Origin: Akkermansia sp.
GTDB taxonomy: Bacteria; Verrucomicrobiota; Verrucomicrobiia; Verrucomicrobiales; Akkermansiaceae
Length of the DNA: 64,000 bases
Reading direction: 5' to 3'
NCBI GenBank assembly: GCA_017517805.1
Contig: JAFWYD010000008.1
Span: forward strand, 115,913-179,912
Under the pieces are notes generated by a model. The model was not told where the DNA came from. It did not search any database and worked only from the letters and a program-made list of their open reading frames with translations. Position 1 is the stretch's first letter. The number at the start of each line of letters is the position of its first letter. Made by a program: the position numbers and the translations under genes. Shown one piece after another: positions 44,491 through 53,192 of this stretch.

Positions 44491-44518
44491 ATTTTAGCAT
44501 GTCGATTGGGGGTGTAAA
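44491..44518 (-). promoter_or_regulatory. Promoter of the lipoprotein gene at 44483
   Basis: TTTACA (44513-44518) and TAAAAT (44491-44496) are spaced by 16 bp. The -10 box is 7 nt from the ATG, so transcription should start at the start codon. Confidence 0.55.
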
Positions 44519-44571
44519 GCTCGCGTTCTGGCTGCGTGTAAACTTTTATGCGGAAAAATCTGCCTTTGTGC

Positions 44572-44600
44572 TTGACACGGTGGCTGCCCTATGGTACATT
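44572..44600 (+). promoter_or_regulatory. rpsP promoter
   Basis: A consensus TTGACA (44572-44577), 17-bp spacer and TACATT (44595-44600) precede rpsP, with a leader of about 75 nt. I see no attenuator in the leader. Confidence 0.65.
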
Positions 44601-44680
44601 TCCGCACCGCCATGCGCTCTGAGTGCTCAGTATCACGGCACCGCGCTGGCAGAAACAACCGAAATTACACATTTTTAGAT

Positions 44681-44926
44681 ATGGTAGCAATCCGTCTTAA
44701 CCGTCAGGGCTCCAAGGACCGTCCTTTCTACAAGATCGTTGTCGTTGACAGCCGCAGCCGCCGTGATGGCGATTTCATCGAGCAGGTGGGTACATACAAC
44801 CCCATGGCCGAAGGCGAGAACTACACGCTGAACCTCGAGAGCGTGGATAAGTGGATCGCCAACGGTGCTCAGCCCTCCGAGACTGTGGCCTCCATCATCA
44901 AGAAGGTGCGCGCCGCTAAGGCTTGA
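44681..44926 (+). CDS. rpsP: 30S ribosomal protein S16
   Basis: The ATG at 44681 gives 81 residues starting [20 protein letters not shown], the conserved S16 N-terminus, with [21 protein letters not shown] following. It is normal in length. The usual partners rimM and trmD are not adjacent here. An imperfect hairpin at 44957-44998 may end the transcript. Confidence 0.97.
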   Translation: MVAIRLNRQGSKDRPFYKIVVVDSRSRRDGDFIEQVGTYNPMAEGENYTLNLESVDKWIANGAQPSETVASIIKKVRAAKA

Positions 44927-45026
44927 GCCTTCCCCGAAACCTTTATCAGGTTGTTTCAGAACGCGCCCCGGTGCTGCAAGGCATCGGGGCCGTTCTGCGT
45001 CTGCTTGCGTTCAGCTGGGACGGGGC

Positions 45027-45743
45027 TTACCACCAGCGGAGAAATCGCAGCAGAAGGGAGCCGCCGTAGTAACAGCCGGTGAGCACATGCATCAGCCCCC
45101 GGTAGAGAGGCAAGGTGATGAGTTGCACCATGCCGATGACCGTGCTGCGGGTGCGGGATTCGCTGGTGATTTCAAAGTAATCGCGGCTGAATATGACGCA
45201 GAGTTCCATGGTGGCGGTGATGAGACCCAGGCCAAGTGCGCAGAGAGTGGTGATGGGGGACGCTCCAGACAGCGGGCAGACCAGAAACGGCAGCAGCAGG
45301 GCTCCGGCGGTGAAGATGCAGCAGAGTTGCCAGTGGTAGAGGCGGCTGCTCCAGCAATGCAGGACCAGGGCGGCGGTGGCAAAGTAGCCGATAGGTCCTG
45401 ACAGGAGCTGCCAGACGATGGCGGCCCCCGCGTTGCTGCTGATGATGGCATCGCGCATGGGATGCAGGACCATGTGGTCGCATACGATGCCGCCGCTTAC
45501 CGCCAGCCCCGCGCAGATGGCACTAAGCAGCAGGAGTGCCAGCATGGCGGTGGTGCTCAGGGCGTGCTCGAGCAGATAGGCTGCGGTCAGCGCTGCCAGG
45601 CACAGCAGGGGCATGGTGAAGGGATGTGTCAGGAGCCACTCGTGAAAATCCCCTGCAGTCAGGGCCAGCTGGCAGCTCATGGCTGCCAGGATTCCGAGCC
45701 CCGCGCAGCCCAGGTGCGCCAGGGCTGAATAGGGTTTGTTCAT
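45027..45743 (-). CDS. Polytopic membrane protein, unknown
   Basis: The ATG at 45743 (MNKPYSALAHLGCAGLG) gives 238 residues with about seven hydrophobic segments; the upstream ATG at 45773 would overlap menE by 20 nt. A charged C-terminal stretch (FSRDYFEITSESRTRS) precedes a last weak helix. No family is recognised. It follows menE by 10 bp on the same strand, but I cannot link it to quinone synthesis. Confidence 0.65.
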   Translation of the reverse strand: MNKPYSALAHLGCAGLGILAAMSCQLALTAGDFHEWLLTHPFTMPLLCLAALTAAYLLEHALSTTAMLALLLLSAICAGLAVSGGIVCDHMVLHPMRDAIISSNAGAAIVWQLLSGPIGYFATAALVLHCWSSRLYHWQLCCIFTAGALLLPFLVCPLSGASPITTLCALGLGLITATMELCVIFSRDYFEITSESRTRSTVIGMVQLITLPLYRGLMHVLTGCYYGGSLLLRFLRWW

Positions 45744-45753
45744 GGGTAACTCT

Positions 45754-46833
45754 TCAGTCGTCATAGTTGTCATGGAGTCGGGTGAGGAGATCTGCTGCCC
45801 GGGCTCGGGCGGGTTTGCCGCTTTCGGTCAGGGGGAGCCGGGTGTGGTATACCAGGTGGGGCTGGTGGTAGCGCGGCAGGGCGGCACAGGCGGCGCGCAG
45901 GGCGGCTTCTGCCTCTGCCGGTCCCTCCCAGAGCAGCGCAACGCACTGGCCCAGGCGGGGGTGTGGGTGCGGCAGGGCAAGCACGCGCAGCCCGGTCTTC
46001 TGGTGGAGGGAGTGTTCCAGCTCTTCAGCCTGGATTTTGATGCCCCCGGAGTTGATGACAGCATCTGCCCTGCCCAGGATGCGGAAGCGGCCGTCGGTAT
46101 TGATTTCGGCCAGGTCGTTGGTGAAGAGGGAATCGAGGCCGAGGTAGGGAACGCTCAGTTGCAGGGTGCCGGCGGGGCTGAGCCAGAGTCGGACCCCGGG
46201 CAGGGGGGTGTAGAGTTCGCTGCGTGCGGGGCCATTGATGGCCCGCAGGGCGATGTGAGAGAGGGTCTCGGTCATGCCGTAGGAGCAGAATACCCGGCAG
46301 GGGTGGTTTTGCAGCTGCTCTTCCAGGGTGGCATCCACGAATCCTCCACCAAGCAGCAGGGTGCGCACCCTGCTCAGTTGGCTGGCTCCCCCGGGCTGGG
46401 CCAGCGTGCTGGCTACCTGCATGGGTACCATGGGGGCGAAATCAATGCTTTGTTGCAAATTGTCCAGCGGAGTGGAGCTGGGTTCGGTGGTGATGAGGTT
46501 CAACCCGCATTCCAGCGCGCGCACGACCATCATTTTGCCGGCGATGTATCGCATGGGCAGGCAGAGCAGGGCCGAATGCTCCGCTGACAGGTTGAAAAAA
46601 CGGCAGGTGGCGGCGGCACTCGCCCGCATGGCTGCCTTGCTGGCCTGAATTTCGGTGGGTTTGCCGGTGGAGCCGCTGGTTTGCAGCCGGAGGGTGGGTT
46701 CCGGGCTCCACCACTCGTCGAGAAATCGCCCCAGTTCCGCGCGAATACCGTTCTGCCCCTGGTACCAGGTGGGCAGGGAATCGGGGGTGATGGTGCAGCC
46801 ATCAACCCGGATGGAGGGGGGCTTCATCATCAA
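45754..46833 (-). CDS. menE: o-Succinylbenzoate-CoA ligase (AMP-binding)
   Basis: This enzyme would activate o-succinylbenzoate for menaquinone synthesis. The 359-residue protein is an adenylate-forming ligase on the short side. It has the P-loop TSGSTGKP (about 51-58), the adenine block SYGMTET near 190 and the hinge GRADAVINSGGIKI near 250. Short length and these motifs fit MenE better than acyl-CoA synthetases. Its ATG overlaps the stop of the PutA-like gene by 4 nt. No other men gene is in the window. Confidence 0.85.
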   Translation of the reverse strand: MMMKPPSIRVDGCTITPDSLPTWYQGQNGIRAELGRFLDEWWSPEPTLRLQTSGSTGKPTEIQASKAAMRASAAATCRFFNLSAEHSALLCLPMRYIAGKMMVVRALECGLNLITTEPSSTPLDNLQQSIDFAPMVPMQVASTLAQPGGASQLSRVRTLLLGGGFVDATLEEQLQNHPCRVFCSYGMTETLSHIALRAINGPARSELYTPLPGVRLWLSPAGTLQLSVPYLGLDSLFTNDLAEINTDGRFRILGRADAVINSGGIKIQAEELEHSLHQKTGLRVLALPHPHPRLGQCVALLWEGPAEAEAALRAACAALPRYHQPHLVYHTRLPLTESGKPARARAADLLTRLHDNYDD

Positions 46834-49800
46834 TTGCCGGTGCTGCGCCGCTGGGTGACGATGACCTCGCGCAGGCAGCGCAGCAGCTCCAGCCTGCCAT
46901 TGGCCAGCACTGAGTCCACGCAGAGCGAAAGCTTGCAGCGGGCTGCGCGTTCCATGGTGTGCGTTGTGGCCGCTGTGTCGCGCACGTACACGCCGGTTGT
47001 GGCGAGCGAGGGGAAGCGGTTTTCGAACTCATCGCGGCTTTCAACGGTGATGATGACCCCCAGGGGTTCCAGAGCGCGCGGCATCCAGGCGCGCATGCTT
47101 GCGGTGCTCAGCTGGATATCGCAGCCGGCTTTCAGCGCTGCCATCAGTGCGATGGAAAGGTCGATATCGCTTGTGGCTTTTTCTGCGCGGATGCAGAGTG
47201 GTAGCGGACGGTAGCTCTGCGTGGTGCGGAAGCCGGGGCTTTCGTTGAGCACCCGGGTGGTTCCGAAGGCGTTTTCCCACCAGTAGCCGATGGAGTCTGC
47301 GGCAGAGGAAAGGCGGGTGGTGTCATCTGGTCCCGGTTTGGGGGAGAGGGATTCCCACGGGGTAAAGGCGGTGTTGCGCTGTGTGCCGCGGTGCTGCGGG
47401 CGGGCGATTTCCTGCCACTGGCTCAGGGCGGTGATGAAGTTGTTGCCGCCGCTCATGGGGAGTGCGTTGTTCCAGCCCGGGCGGGGCAGGATACCGGGGC
47501 GGTGCAGGGGCAGGCAGTTGATGGCGGTGAGGCTGGCGGAGGTCAACTTGCACCAGAGTTCAATTTCCTGAGCATCGCGCGAGTAGATACCCACCGAGCG
47601 TTCCTGGGCAAGCTTGCGCTGGTTGCGGCCGGCTTCTTCGGTGCTTTCGACGCGCACGAGTCCGATGACGGGGACATTGTGCGCAGCCTGGGCAAAGGCG
47701 CTGCCCAGCTGCACTCCGGTGCGCACGCCGGGGCTCCACATCAGTGAGCCGATTTCGGTGGTGGCGGGTTGCACGAGCCATGTTTCACCCGGGCTGAGCT
47801 GGGTGAGCAGGAATCGTTGGTCATCGCTGAGCGGGCGGCTCAGCGGGCCGATGCTGGTGCCCTCAATCCAGCCGGGCTGCGCGTTCATGCTGGTGACGGC
47901 ATCGCGCAGGGCGTTCATGAAGTGCTGGTTGTCGTAGACCTCGGCATGCACCAGGATGAGGTGCGGGGAATCAGGAGATTGCCCAGCGCGGGTGAACAGG
48001 ACCTTGCAGATATCGCGGATGGCCTGCGCCCAGTCTCCCTGGGAGGAGATGTAGAGGCTGCTGCATCCGCTGGTGCCTCCCAGCACCGGGCGGCCTTCGC
48101 CTGCTGCAATCAGGTCATAGGTGTGCCGGGCGCTGCCGTGGTAGATGATGCCGTTGACCCGGCTGCTGGTGAGTAGTTTGCGGGCTATCTGGTTATCCAG
48201 GCAGGGCAGCATCTGCAAGCGCGGAAATTCGAATCCGGCCTCGGCCAGCAGGGCGGTGAGGCGCTCGGCCAGCAGGACGGTGTGTACCGAGGGTTTGTAG
48301 ACGATGGCGTTGCCGGCTATCCAGGCGGCTGCGATTCCGCCCACGGCCTCTTCCAGCGGGTGTACCCGGTCAGGGGCTACTACTACAACCCCTAGCGGGG
48401 TGGGGATAGTGCCGTCCATCAAGCCATCCTGCACGCTGCTGCGCTCGTAGAAGCGGCAGGAGTCGATGGCGTTGGTGAGCTCCAGCTCAGCTTCTTCCAG
48501 GGTGAATCCGGCATCCCTCACCAGCAGGGAAATCATTTCCATGCTGCGCTTTTCTAGCAGGCGGGCTGCCTGCAGCAGGTGGATGCGGCGTTCTTCCAGG
48601 GTGGGCGGCATCTGCACGGCAACGTTGGCAGCTGTCTCCAGCACGGTGCTGACCTGCTTGAAATCAGCGGAGCAGAAGCGGTAGTCCTCCATCCCCGGTG
48701 CGGTCAGGGAGCGGCTGATGCAGAGGAGGGGCGTTTCCTGAATCTGCCCGTCGATGCGCAGCGGAATCTGCTCCTGGGGGCGTTCAATTTCCTGCTCGGC
48801 GGCGTGGTGCAGGGCATCCATGCGGGTGCGGTCGGTGATTCCGGAGATGCGGGTAAAGGTGTAGGCCCCATCTGCCCCGGGGGCTTCGTGGTGCTGCTCT
48901 TCGCGGCCGCTGAGCGAGGCGAGGAAATGCTGGCGCAGGCGCCCCCAGCCCATCGAGTTGGGTTCCAGCTCGCCGCCAGCTGCAAAGATGCCATCCGGAC
49001 GCCCCAGCTCCTGCACCAGCGTGAGCAGGTAGGATTCAAAACCGGCTTCGCTGCCATCGGGGGTCACGCCTGCGGCCAGCAGCACCTGGGCTCCGCCTTT
49101 GGTCAGCACGCGCCCGGTGTGGTTGCAAAGACCGGAGATGAAGTTGAACTGCGGGGCTCCGGTGCGCCCGGCGCGGCCCCAGCAGAGCAGGCCGTAGGCT
49201 ATATCGAAGAGATTGTGAGTGCCGACCACGGGCGTAAGGACTTTTTCCTTGGTGGCCATGGCGGTGGCGATGAGCTGCTTGTAGCGCGTTTCGGTTTCGC
49301 TCTTGCTGCGGCAGACTTCGTTGGCCGTGCCGTGTACGTAGGTGATTTCCTGCTCGGCATCCAGATGGCTGCCTTTCACCAGCAGGACTTTGAGCGGGGC
49401 GGCTCCCTTGGCTGCGCGGGCGGTGGCCCATTCGGTCATTTCGCGGAGCAGTGCGGTGCTGCCTTTCAGGTAGGCGGGTATTTCCAGCGCGGCATTGGCT
49501 TTGTGCATGGCAGAGCCCGCCATGGCCAGGCGGAAACCCTCGGCCACGATATTCATGGTCGTGGAAAGCCCGCTGCGCACCAGGACCGGGCGGGGCTGGG
49601 TGCCCTGGAGCGAAAGTTTGAGAAGCGGACGCAGCTTTTCGGCCAGAGCCTTGGCTCCGGCTTCGGGGGAGTAGGGATTGAGCCCCGGGCAGAGCCGCCA
49701 GGGTTCGATGACGATGCCTACCCCCGCCTGTTTGCTCAGCAGGGCCTCCAGGTTCTTGTAGTACTTATCGGCGCTCTTGTTGCCGAAAACCTGGGGCACG

Positions 49801-50294
49801 AGCGGGTTGAGCGCCAGTTCCATACCATCCTTGCTGCATTCGCGCACCCGCTTAGCTACTTTATCGGCCAGGGTGGGCAGGGTCAGCTCACCAAAGGTGG
49901 AGCGGAAAATGCGCTGCACTTCTGCTATGGCGGCACCCTGCATGCTCCGCGCGGCCATGACGGCTGCCTTGAATCGCAGTTTGCCCATGGTGCTGAAGAT
50001 GGCCGGCACTCCACCGTGCTCGGCAAGCAGGCGGCGCAGGTTCTCTACCTGCTCGGACGGGTCGGTCACCTGGAATACGCAGCCGCAGAGCTGCTGCACA
50101 AAGGCCAGGTTCTTCTTATCGGTCGCAAGGCGCGAAAGGGCGGAAACGAGGGTGCGCTCATCGGAGCGGATGGCTTTGAGCGAGGCCAGCAGAAGTTCCT
50201 GCGCCAGATCTGCCGCGCGCTGGGCCAGGGTGCGGTCATCCCATTTGCGCTTTTTTGCCTCTGCCAGTTGTGCCTGTATATCCAGTTCCGCCAT
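46830..50294 (-). CDS. PutA-like protein with degenerate proline dehydrogenase and aldehyde dehydrogenase domains
   Basis: The 1,154-residue protein has the layout of bifunctional PutA: helical N-terminus, PRODH barrel (to about 440) and aldehyde dehydrogenase domain (about 520-960). Framework motifs survive: VKGSHLDAE near 305, GTHN near 355 and AGNAIVYKPS near 690. Key catalytic residues do not. The DAEE motif of PRODH and the two arginines of its YLVRRL helix are replaced (the latter by YLLTLV). The ALDH cysteine motif GQ-x-C reads GQSPDS (near 770), and the Glu motif before GG reads VLGGTSG. It therefore looks like a pseudoenzyme with a non-catalytic or changed role. A close -10 box (50305) implies a near-leaderless mRNA. 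Confidence 0.8.
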   Translation of the reverse strand: MAELDIQAQLAEAKKRKWDDRTLAQRAADLAQELLLASLKAIRSDERTLVSALSRLATDKKNLAFVQQLCGCVFQVTDPSEQVENLRRLLAEHGGVPAIFSTMGKLRFKAAVMAARSMQGAAIAEVQRIFRSTFGELTLPTLADKVAKRVRECSKDGMELALNPLVPQVFGNKSADKYYKNLEALLSKQAGVGIVIEPWRLCPGLNPYSPEAGAKALAEKLRPLLKLSLQGTQPRPVLVRSGLSTTMNIVAEGFRLAMAGSAMHKANAALEIPAYLKGSTALLREMTEWATARAAKGAAPLKVLLVKGSHLDAEQEITYVHGTANEVCRSKSETETRYKQLIATAMATKEKVLTPVVGTHNLFDIAYGLLCWGRAGRTGAPQFNFISGLCNHTGRVLTKGGAQVLLAAGVTPDGSEAGFESYLLTLVQELGRPDGIFAAGGELEPNSMGWGRLRQHFLASLSGREEQHHEAPGADGAYTFTRISGITDRTRMDALHHAAEQEIERPQEQIPLRIDGQIQETPLLCISRSLTAPGMEDYRFCSADFKQVSTVLETAANVAVQMPPTLEERRIHLLQAARLLEKRSMEMISLLVRDAGFTLEEAELELTNAIDSCRFYERSSVQDGLMDGTIPTPLGVVVVAPDRVHPLEEAVGGIAAAWIAGNAIVYKPSVHTVLLAERLTALLAEAGFEFPRLQMLPCLDNQIARKLLTSSRVNGIIYHGSARHTYDLIAAGEGRPVLGGTSGCSSLYISSQGDWAQAIRDICKVLFTRAGQSPDSPHLILVHAEVYDNQHFMNALRDAVTSMNAQPGWIEGTSIGPLSRPLSDDQRFLLTQLSPGETWLVQPATTEIGSLMWSPGVRTGVQLGSAFAQAAHNVPVIGLVRVESTEEAGRNQRKLAQERSVGIYSRDAQEIELWCKLTSASLTAINCLPLHRPGILPRPGWNNALPMSGGNNFITALSQWQEIARPQHRGTQRNTAFTPWESLSPKPGPDDTTRLSSAADSIGYWWENAFGTTRVLNESPGFRTTQSYRPLPLCIRAEKATSDIDLSIALMAALKAGCDIQLSTASMRAWMPRALEPLGVIITVESRDEFENRFPSLATTGVYVRDTAATTHTMERAARCKLSLCVDSVLANGRLELLRCLREVIVTQRRSTGN

Positions 50295-50304
50295 AACTCA
50301 GTCC

Positions 50305-50333
50305 ATTCTACCTGCGCGCGTAGGGGCTGGCAA
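50305..50333 (-). promoter_or_regulatory. Promoter of the PutA-like gene
   Basis: TTGCCA (50328-50333), 17-bp spacer and TAGAAT (50305-50310) lie on the minus strand. The -10 box ends 10 nt before the ATG at 50294. Confidence 0.55.
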
Positions 50334-50390
50334 GTGAAAAGTATGACTTGCGCTGCACTATGTGTTGCCGCCGGATGGCGGGCTGCTGGC

Positions 50391-51092
50391 TTAGTCCAGC
50401 CTCTGCCAGTCAATCTGGCGGGGCAGCAGCTCGCTGATAAGGGTCTGAACTTTCTGGTCGGCCTCCTGCTCCGTGATGCCCAGTTCCGGTGCCCAGTAGG
50501 TGCCGACCTGGAAGTAGGCCCAGCGCTGCACATAGCCTTTCAGCACGCGGTCGCTCATATCCTGCAGGGTGCGGCCCAGGTGGGTGTGGCAGATGCTGTC
50601 GTGCCCGATGAAAACGTAGTAATGCACGAAATTCAGGCGGCTGGCCTTCTGCCCCTTCAGCGGTACCTGCGAGCTGAGCCGCGTGAAGGAGAGCGCTTTA
50701 CCATTGCTCAGGGGGAGCTGGCAGGTTTTCCCAACCAGGTTCTGGTGACCCTGGGCAGGCAGACAGCGCTCCGGGCGGTGGATAGAGGAGTTCATGTCCT
50801 GCCCGGAGTAGACGATGGATACCTCCACGGGTGCGGATTCTGTCTCCCATGGCATGCGGGCCTGCCGGGTGTACCGGGCTTTGCTGAATCGGGTGTCTGC
50901 CGCCAGGATGCTGCGTTCCTTTTCACTTTCCTGCACCTTGATGCCGCGCCAGCCCGGGATGCTGTATCCCAGGGGAAGCTCGGGGGAAATGGCAGATTCC
51001 ACCATTTCGCTGTGCCGGGGCAGGATAAAGACGCTGGCCAGCATGAAGCCGAGGACGATGGGTGGCAGGAGGGCTTTGAGGGCTTGTTTCAT
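50391..51092 (-). CDS. EpsI-family exosortase-associated protein
   Basis: The 233-residue protein has one N-terminal hydrophobic helix and the EpsI-type core around HRPERCLPAQG (near 120). EpsI family proteins occur next to, or fused to, exosortases and are thought to work in exopolysaccharide/PEP-CTERM export. The gene overlaps the exosortase gene by 4 nt, so the two are coupled. Identification is by the CLP motif and context. Confidence 0.82.
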   Translation of the reverse strand: MKQALKALLPPIVLGFMLASVFILPRHSEMVESAISPELPLGYSIPGWRGIKVQESEKERSILAADTRFSKARYTRQARMPWETESAPVEVSIVYSGQDMNSSIHRPERCLPAQGHQNLVGKTCQLPLSNGKALSFTRLSSQVPLKGQKASRLNFVHYYVFIGHDSICHTHLGRTLQDMSDRVLKGYVQRWAYFQVGTYWAPELGITEQEADQKVQTLISELLPRQIDWQRLD

Positions 51093-52057
51093 GATGCGGA
51101 GTCCTCCTTTCCAGAGGGGGTGTTGTGGTGGCGCACGACGGTGCGGCGGCGTTTCAGGAAGGGGACTTCACCCGCCAGCAGTCCGTGCAGCAGCATGAGC
51201 CCCAGCAGACTTGCCGGGAAGAAGAACAGTAGCCCCGACCAGTCGTGCCAGGTCTTGGAGGCAAAGGCCGGGTTGATGTATTCGGCGCAGATGAAGATGC
51301 TGGCTACGCGGAAGGCATTGGCCAGGATGGAGAGTGGAATGGCACTAAGTGCCAGGATGATGCGTTTCCAGAGGCTGAGTTTGTCTGCCAGGTAGCCCCA
51401 GGCGGTTGAAACCATGATAAGCGCCATGAGCGAGCGCATGCCTGAGCAGCCTCCCGCCACACTGTAGGTATCCCACTGTCCCGTGGCAGAGCTGATATTG
51501 GTGCCTTCCATGATGGTCTGTACTCCGCAGATGCCGGCTCCCCAGTGCGCCGCCTTCGTGGCCAGCAGCTGCATGCCTACCGTTGCCTGCTGGAATCCCG
51601 GCAGCGGGATGCTCATCCACAGGAAGAACAGAGGGAAGGCGCAGCGCAGCGCGGCTTTGCCGCCCCAGTAGCACCACACTGCCCCGGTCAGCAGGAAGGG
51701 CAGGGCACCGATGGCCACTCGCCCCTGCTGGGTGCGCACCGCCAGCACGCAGAGCAGCGCCCCGGCTACCGTGAGCCACATGCCGTGCAGGCTCCCCTGC
51801 GTGCGGATCCCCTTCAGGCTGCTGCTGGCGTGTATCAGCATGTACGTGGAAAGTACCGGCACCATCCAGCCGTGCTCATAGTCTGTTTCCGGGTTCCAGG
51901 CGGAGTTCAGCCACTCAGCTGCACTCTGGGTGCCATTTACAAAGGCGGGGTAGAAGCACGTCATCCAGATGACGAGCAGCAGGTAGCCTGCCAGACCAGC
52001 CCACGCCAGGGGGGAAAGCTGGCTCCAGAGGGAATTTCTTGGTTCTTGTGCGCTCAA
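51089..52057 (-). CDS. Exosortase
   Basis: This polytopic inner-membrane protease/transpeptidase of 322 residues carries the exosortase catalytic residues. Cys is in GGCSGMRSL (about 203), Arg in NAFRV (about 249) and His in HDWSG (about 270). Exosortases process proteins with a PEP-CTERM tail; the giant protein at 21638 has such a tail and is the obvious client in this window. A TTGACA promoter lies at 52089-52116 divergent from prs. Confidence 0.92.
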   Translation of the reverse strand: MSAQEPRNSLWSQLSPLAWAGLAGYLLLVIWMTCFYPAFVNGTQSAAEWLNSAWNPETDYEHGWMVPVLSTYMLIHASSSLKGIRTQGSLHGMWLTVAGALLCVLAVRTQQGRVAIGALPFLLTGAVWCYWGGKAALRCAFPLFFLWMSIPLPGFQQATVGMQLLATKAAHWGAGICGVQTIMEGTNISSATGQWDTYSVAGGCSGMRSLMALIMVSTAWGYLADKLSLWKRIILALSAIPLSILANAFRVASIFICAEYINPAFASKTWHDWSGLLFFFPASLLGLMLLHGLLAGEVPFLKRRRTVVRHHNTPSGKEDSAS

Positions 52058-52088
52058 AATGAAAAAAAATCGGGTTAAATGTGCATTT

Positions 52089-52116
52089 AGTATTGCAATT
52101 TTTCCGAAAATGTCAA
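52089..52116 (-). promoter_or_regulatory. Exosortase/epsI promoter
   Basis: TTGACA (52111-52116) and AATACT (52089-52094) are 16 bp apart on the minus strand, in the gap shared with prs. Confidence 0.55.
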
Positions 52117-52147
52117 GAATAGTCGCTCACACACCTCAACAGCATAC

Positions 52148-53077
52148 ATGAAAATCATCAGCGGTACCGCTCATCCCCAGTTAGCTAAGGATATTGCCAA
52201 GGTCATGGGTCTCCCCCTGTGCGACGCAACGGTCAATACCTTCCCGGACGGCGAAAGCTTCGTTCAGATTAAAGAGTCTATCCGTGGTGCAGATGCATTC
52301 ATCATCCAGCCGACCTGCCCGCCCACGAACCACAACCTCATGGAACTGCTCGTGATGGTGGATGCCGTGCGCCGCGCCAGCGCCAGCCGCATCACCGCCG
52401 TGATGCCCTTCTACGGCTATGCCCGCCAGGATCGCAAGGATAAGCCCAGAGTGCCCATCACCTCCAAGCTGGTGGCCAATCTGCTGACCGCAGCCGGCGT
52501 GAACCGCGTGCTTACCATGGACCTGCATGCTGCTCAGATCCAGGGCTTCTTTGAAATTCCTGTAGACCACCTGCACAGCGTGCCCGTGCTTATCAAGCAC
52601 CTCAAGGCCAATTACGTGAAGGATATGAACAACCTCGTGGTCGTTTCTCCCGACATCGGCGGTGTGAAGAACGCCAAGAGCTATGCCAACATCCTCGGCA
52701 CCGAGCTGGCCATCGTGGCCAAGCAGCGTATCTCCGCTACCGAGGTGGATGCCCACGCCGTCATCGGCAATGTGGCAGGCAAGGATGTGCTCATGGTCGA
52801 TGATATGACCGAATCCGGCGGCACGCTCTGCGCCGCTGCCAAGATTCTCAAGGAGCACGGTGCTGCCCGCATCTTCGCTGGTGTTTCCCATGGCGTGCTG
52901 ACCGAGGCTGCCCGCGAGCGCCTGGCCAACAGCTCCATCGAGTGCCTGCTCACCTCTGACTCCGTTCCCATGGCCTATGGTGACCGTGTGGATACGGTGA
53001 GCATCGCTCCTCTCTTTGCCCAGGCCATCGCCAATATCCACCACAATGCTTCCGTGACCCACCTGTTCGAGGTGTAA
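52148..53077 (+). CDS. prs: Ribose-phosphate pyrophosphokinase
   Basis: This enzyme makes PRPP from ribose 5-phosphate and ATP. The 309-residue protein has FPDGE near 37, the ATP loop YARQDRK near 97, LHAAQIQGFF near 129 and the PRPP-binding DDMTESGGT near 216 (DDMIDTGGT in many others). Length is normal. It is divergent from the exosortase gene and has a terminator at 53111. Confidence 0.97.
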   Translation: MKIISGTAHPQLAKDIAKVMGLPLCDATVNTFPDGESFVQIKESIRGADAFIIQPTCPPTNHNLMELLVMVDAVRRASASRITAVMPFYGYARQDRKDKPRVPITSKLVANLLTAAGVNRVLTMDLHAAQIQGFFEIPVDHLHSVPVLIKHLKANYVKDMNNLVVVSPDIGGVKNAKSYANILGTELAIVAKQRISATEVDAHAVIGNVAGKDVLMVDDMTESGGTLCAAAKILKEHGAARIFAGVSHGVLTEAARERLANSSIECLLTSDSVPMAYGDRVDTVSIAPLFAQAIANIHHNASVTHLFEV

Positions 53078-53110
53078 GGAGGCTCCGGCAAGTTCAGCCG
53101 ATATCTTTTC

Positions 53111-53150
53111 ACCAGCGGCAGCCCTCAACCGGGTTGCCGCTGGTCGTTTC
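53111..53150 (+). terminator. prs terminator
   Basis: A 14-bp stem (53111-53124 with 53131-53144, one wobble pair) and 6-nt loop are followed by CGTTTC. The T-run is weak. Confidence 0.7.
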
Positions 53151-53192
53151 TACCCGGCTCATATTCCTGTGGCAAAAAATAATCAATAATGA

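Noticed and set aside
44957..44998. Hairpin after rpsP as a terminator
   Set aside because: The stem is imperfect and no T-run follows; it is mentioned with rpsP but not called.
48579..51395. A 938-codon open frame on the plus strand
   Set aside because: It is antisense to the PutA-like, EpsI and exosortase genes, which have recognisable motifs; the composition is typical of the mirror frame of a GC-rich gene.
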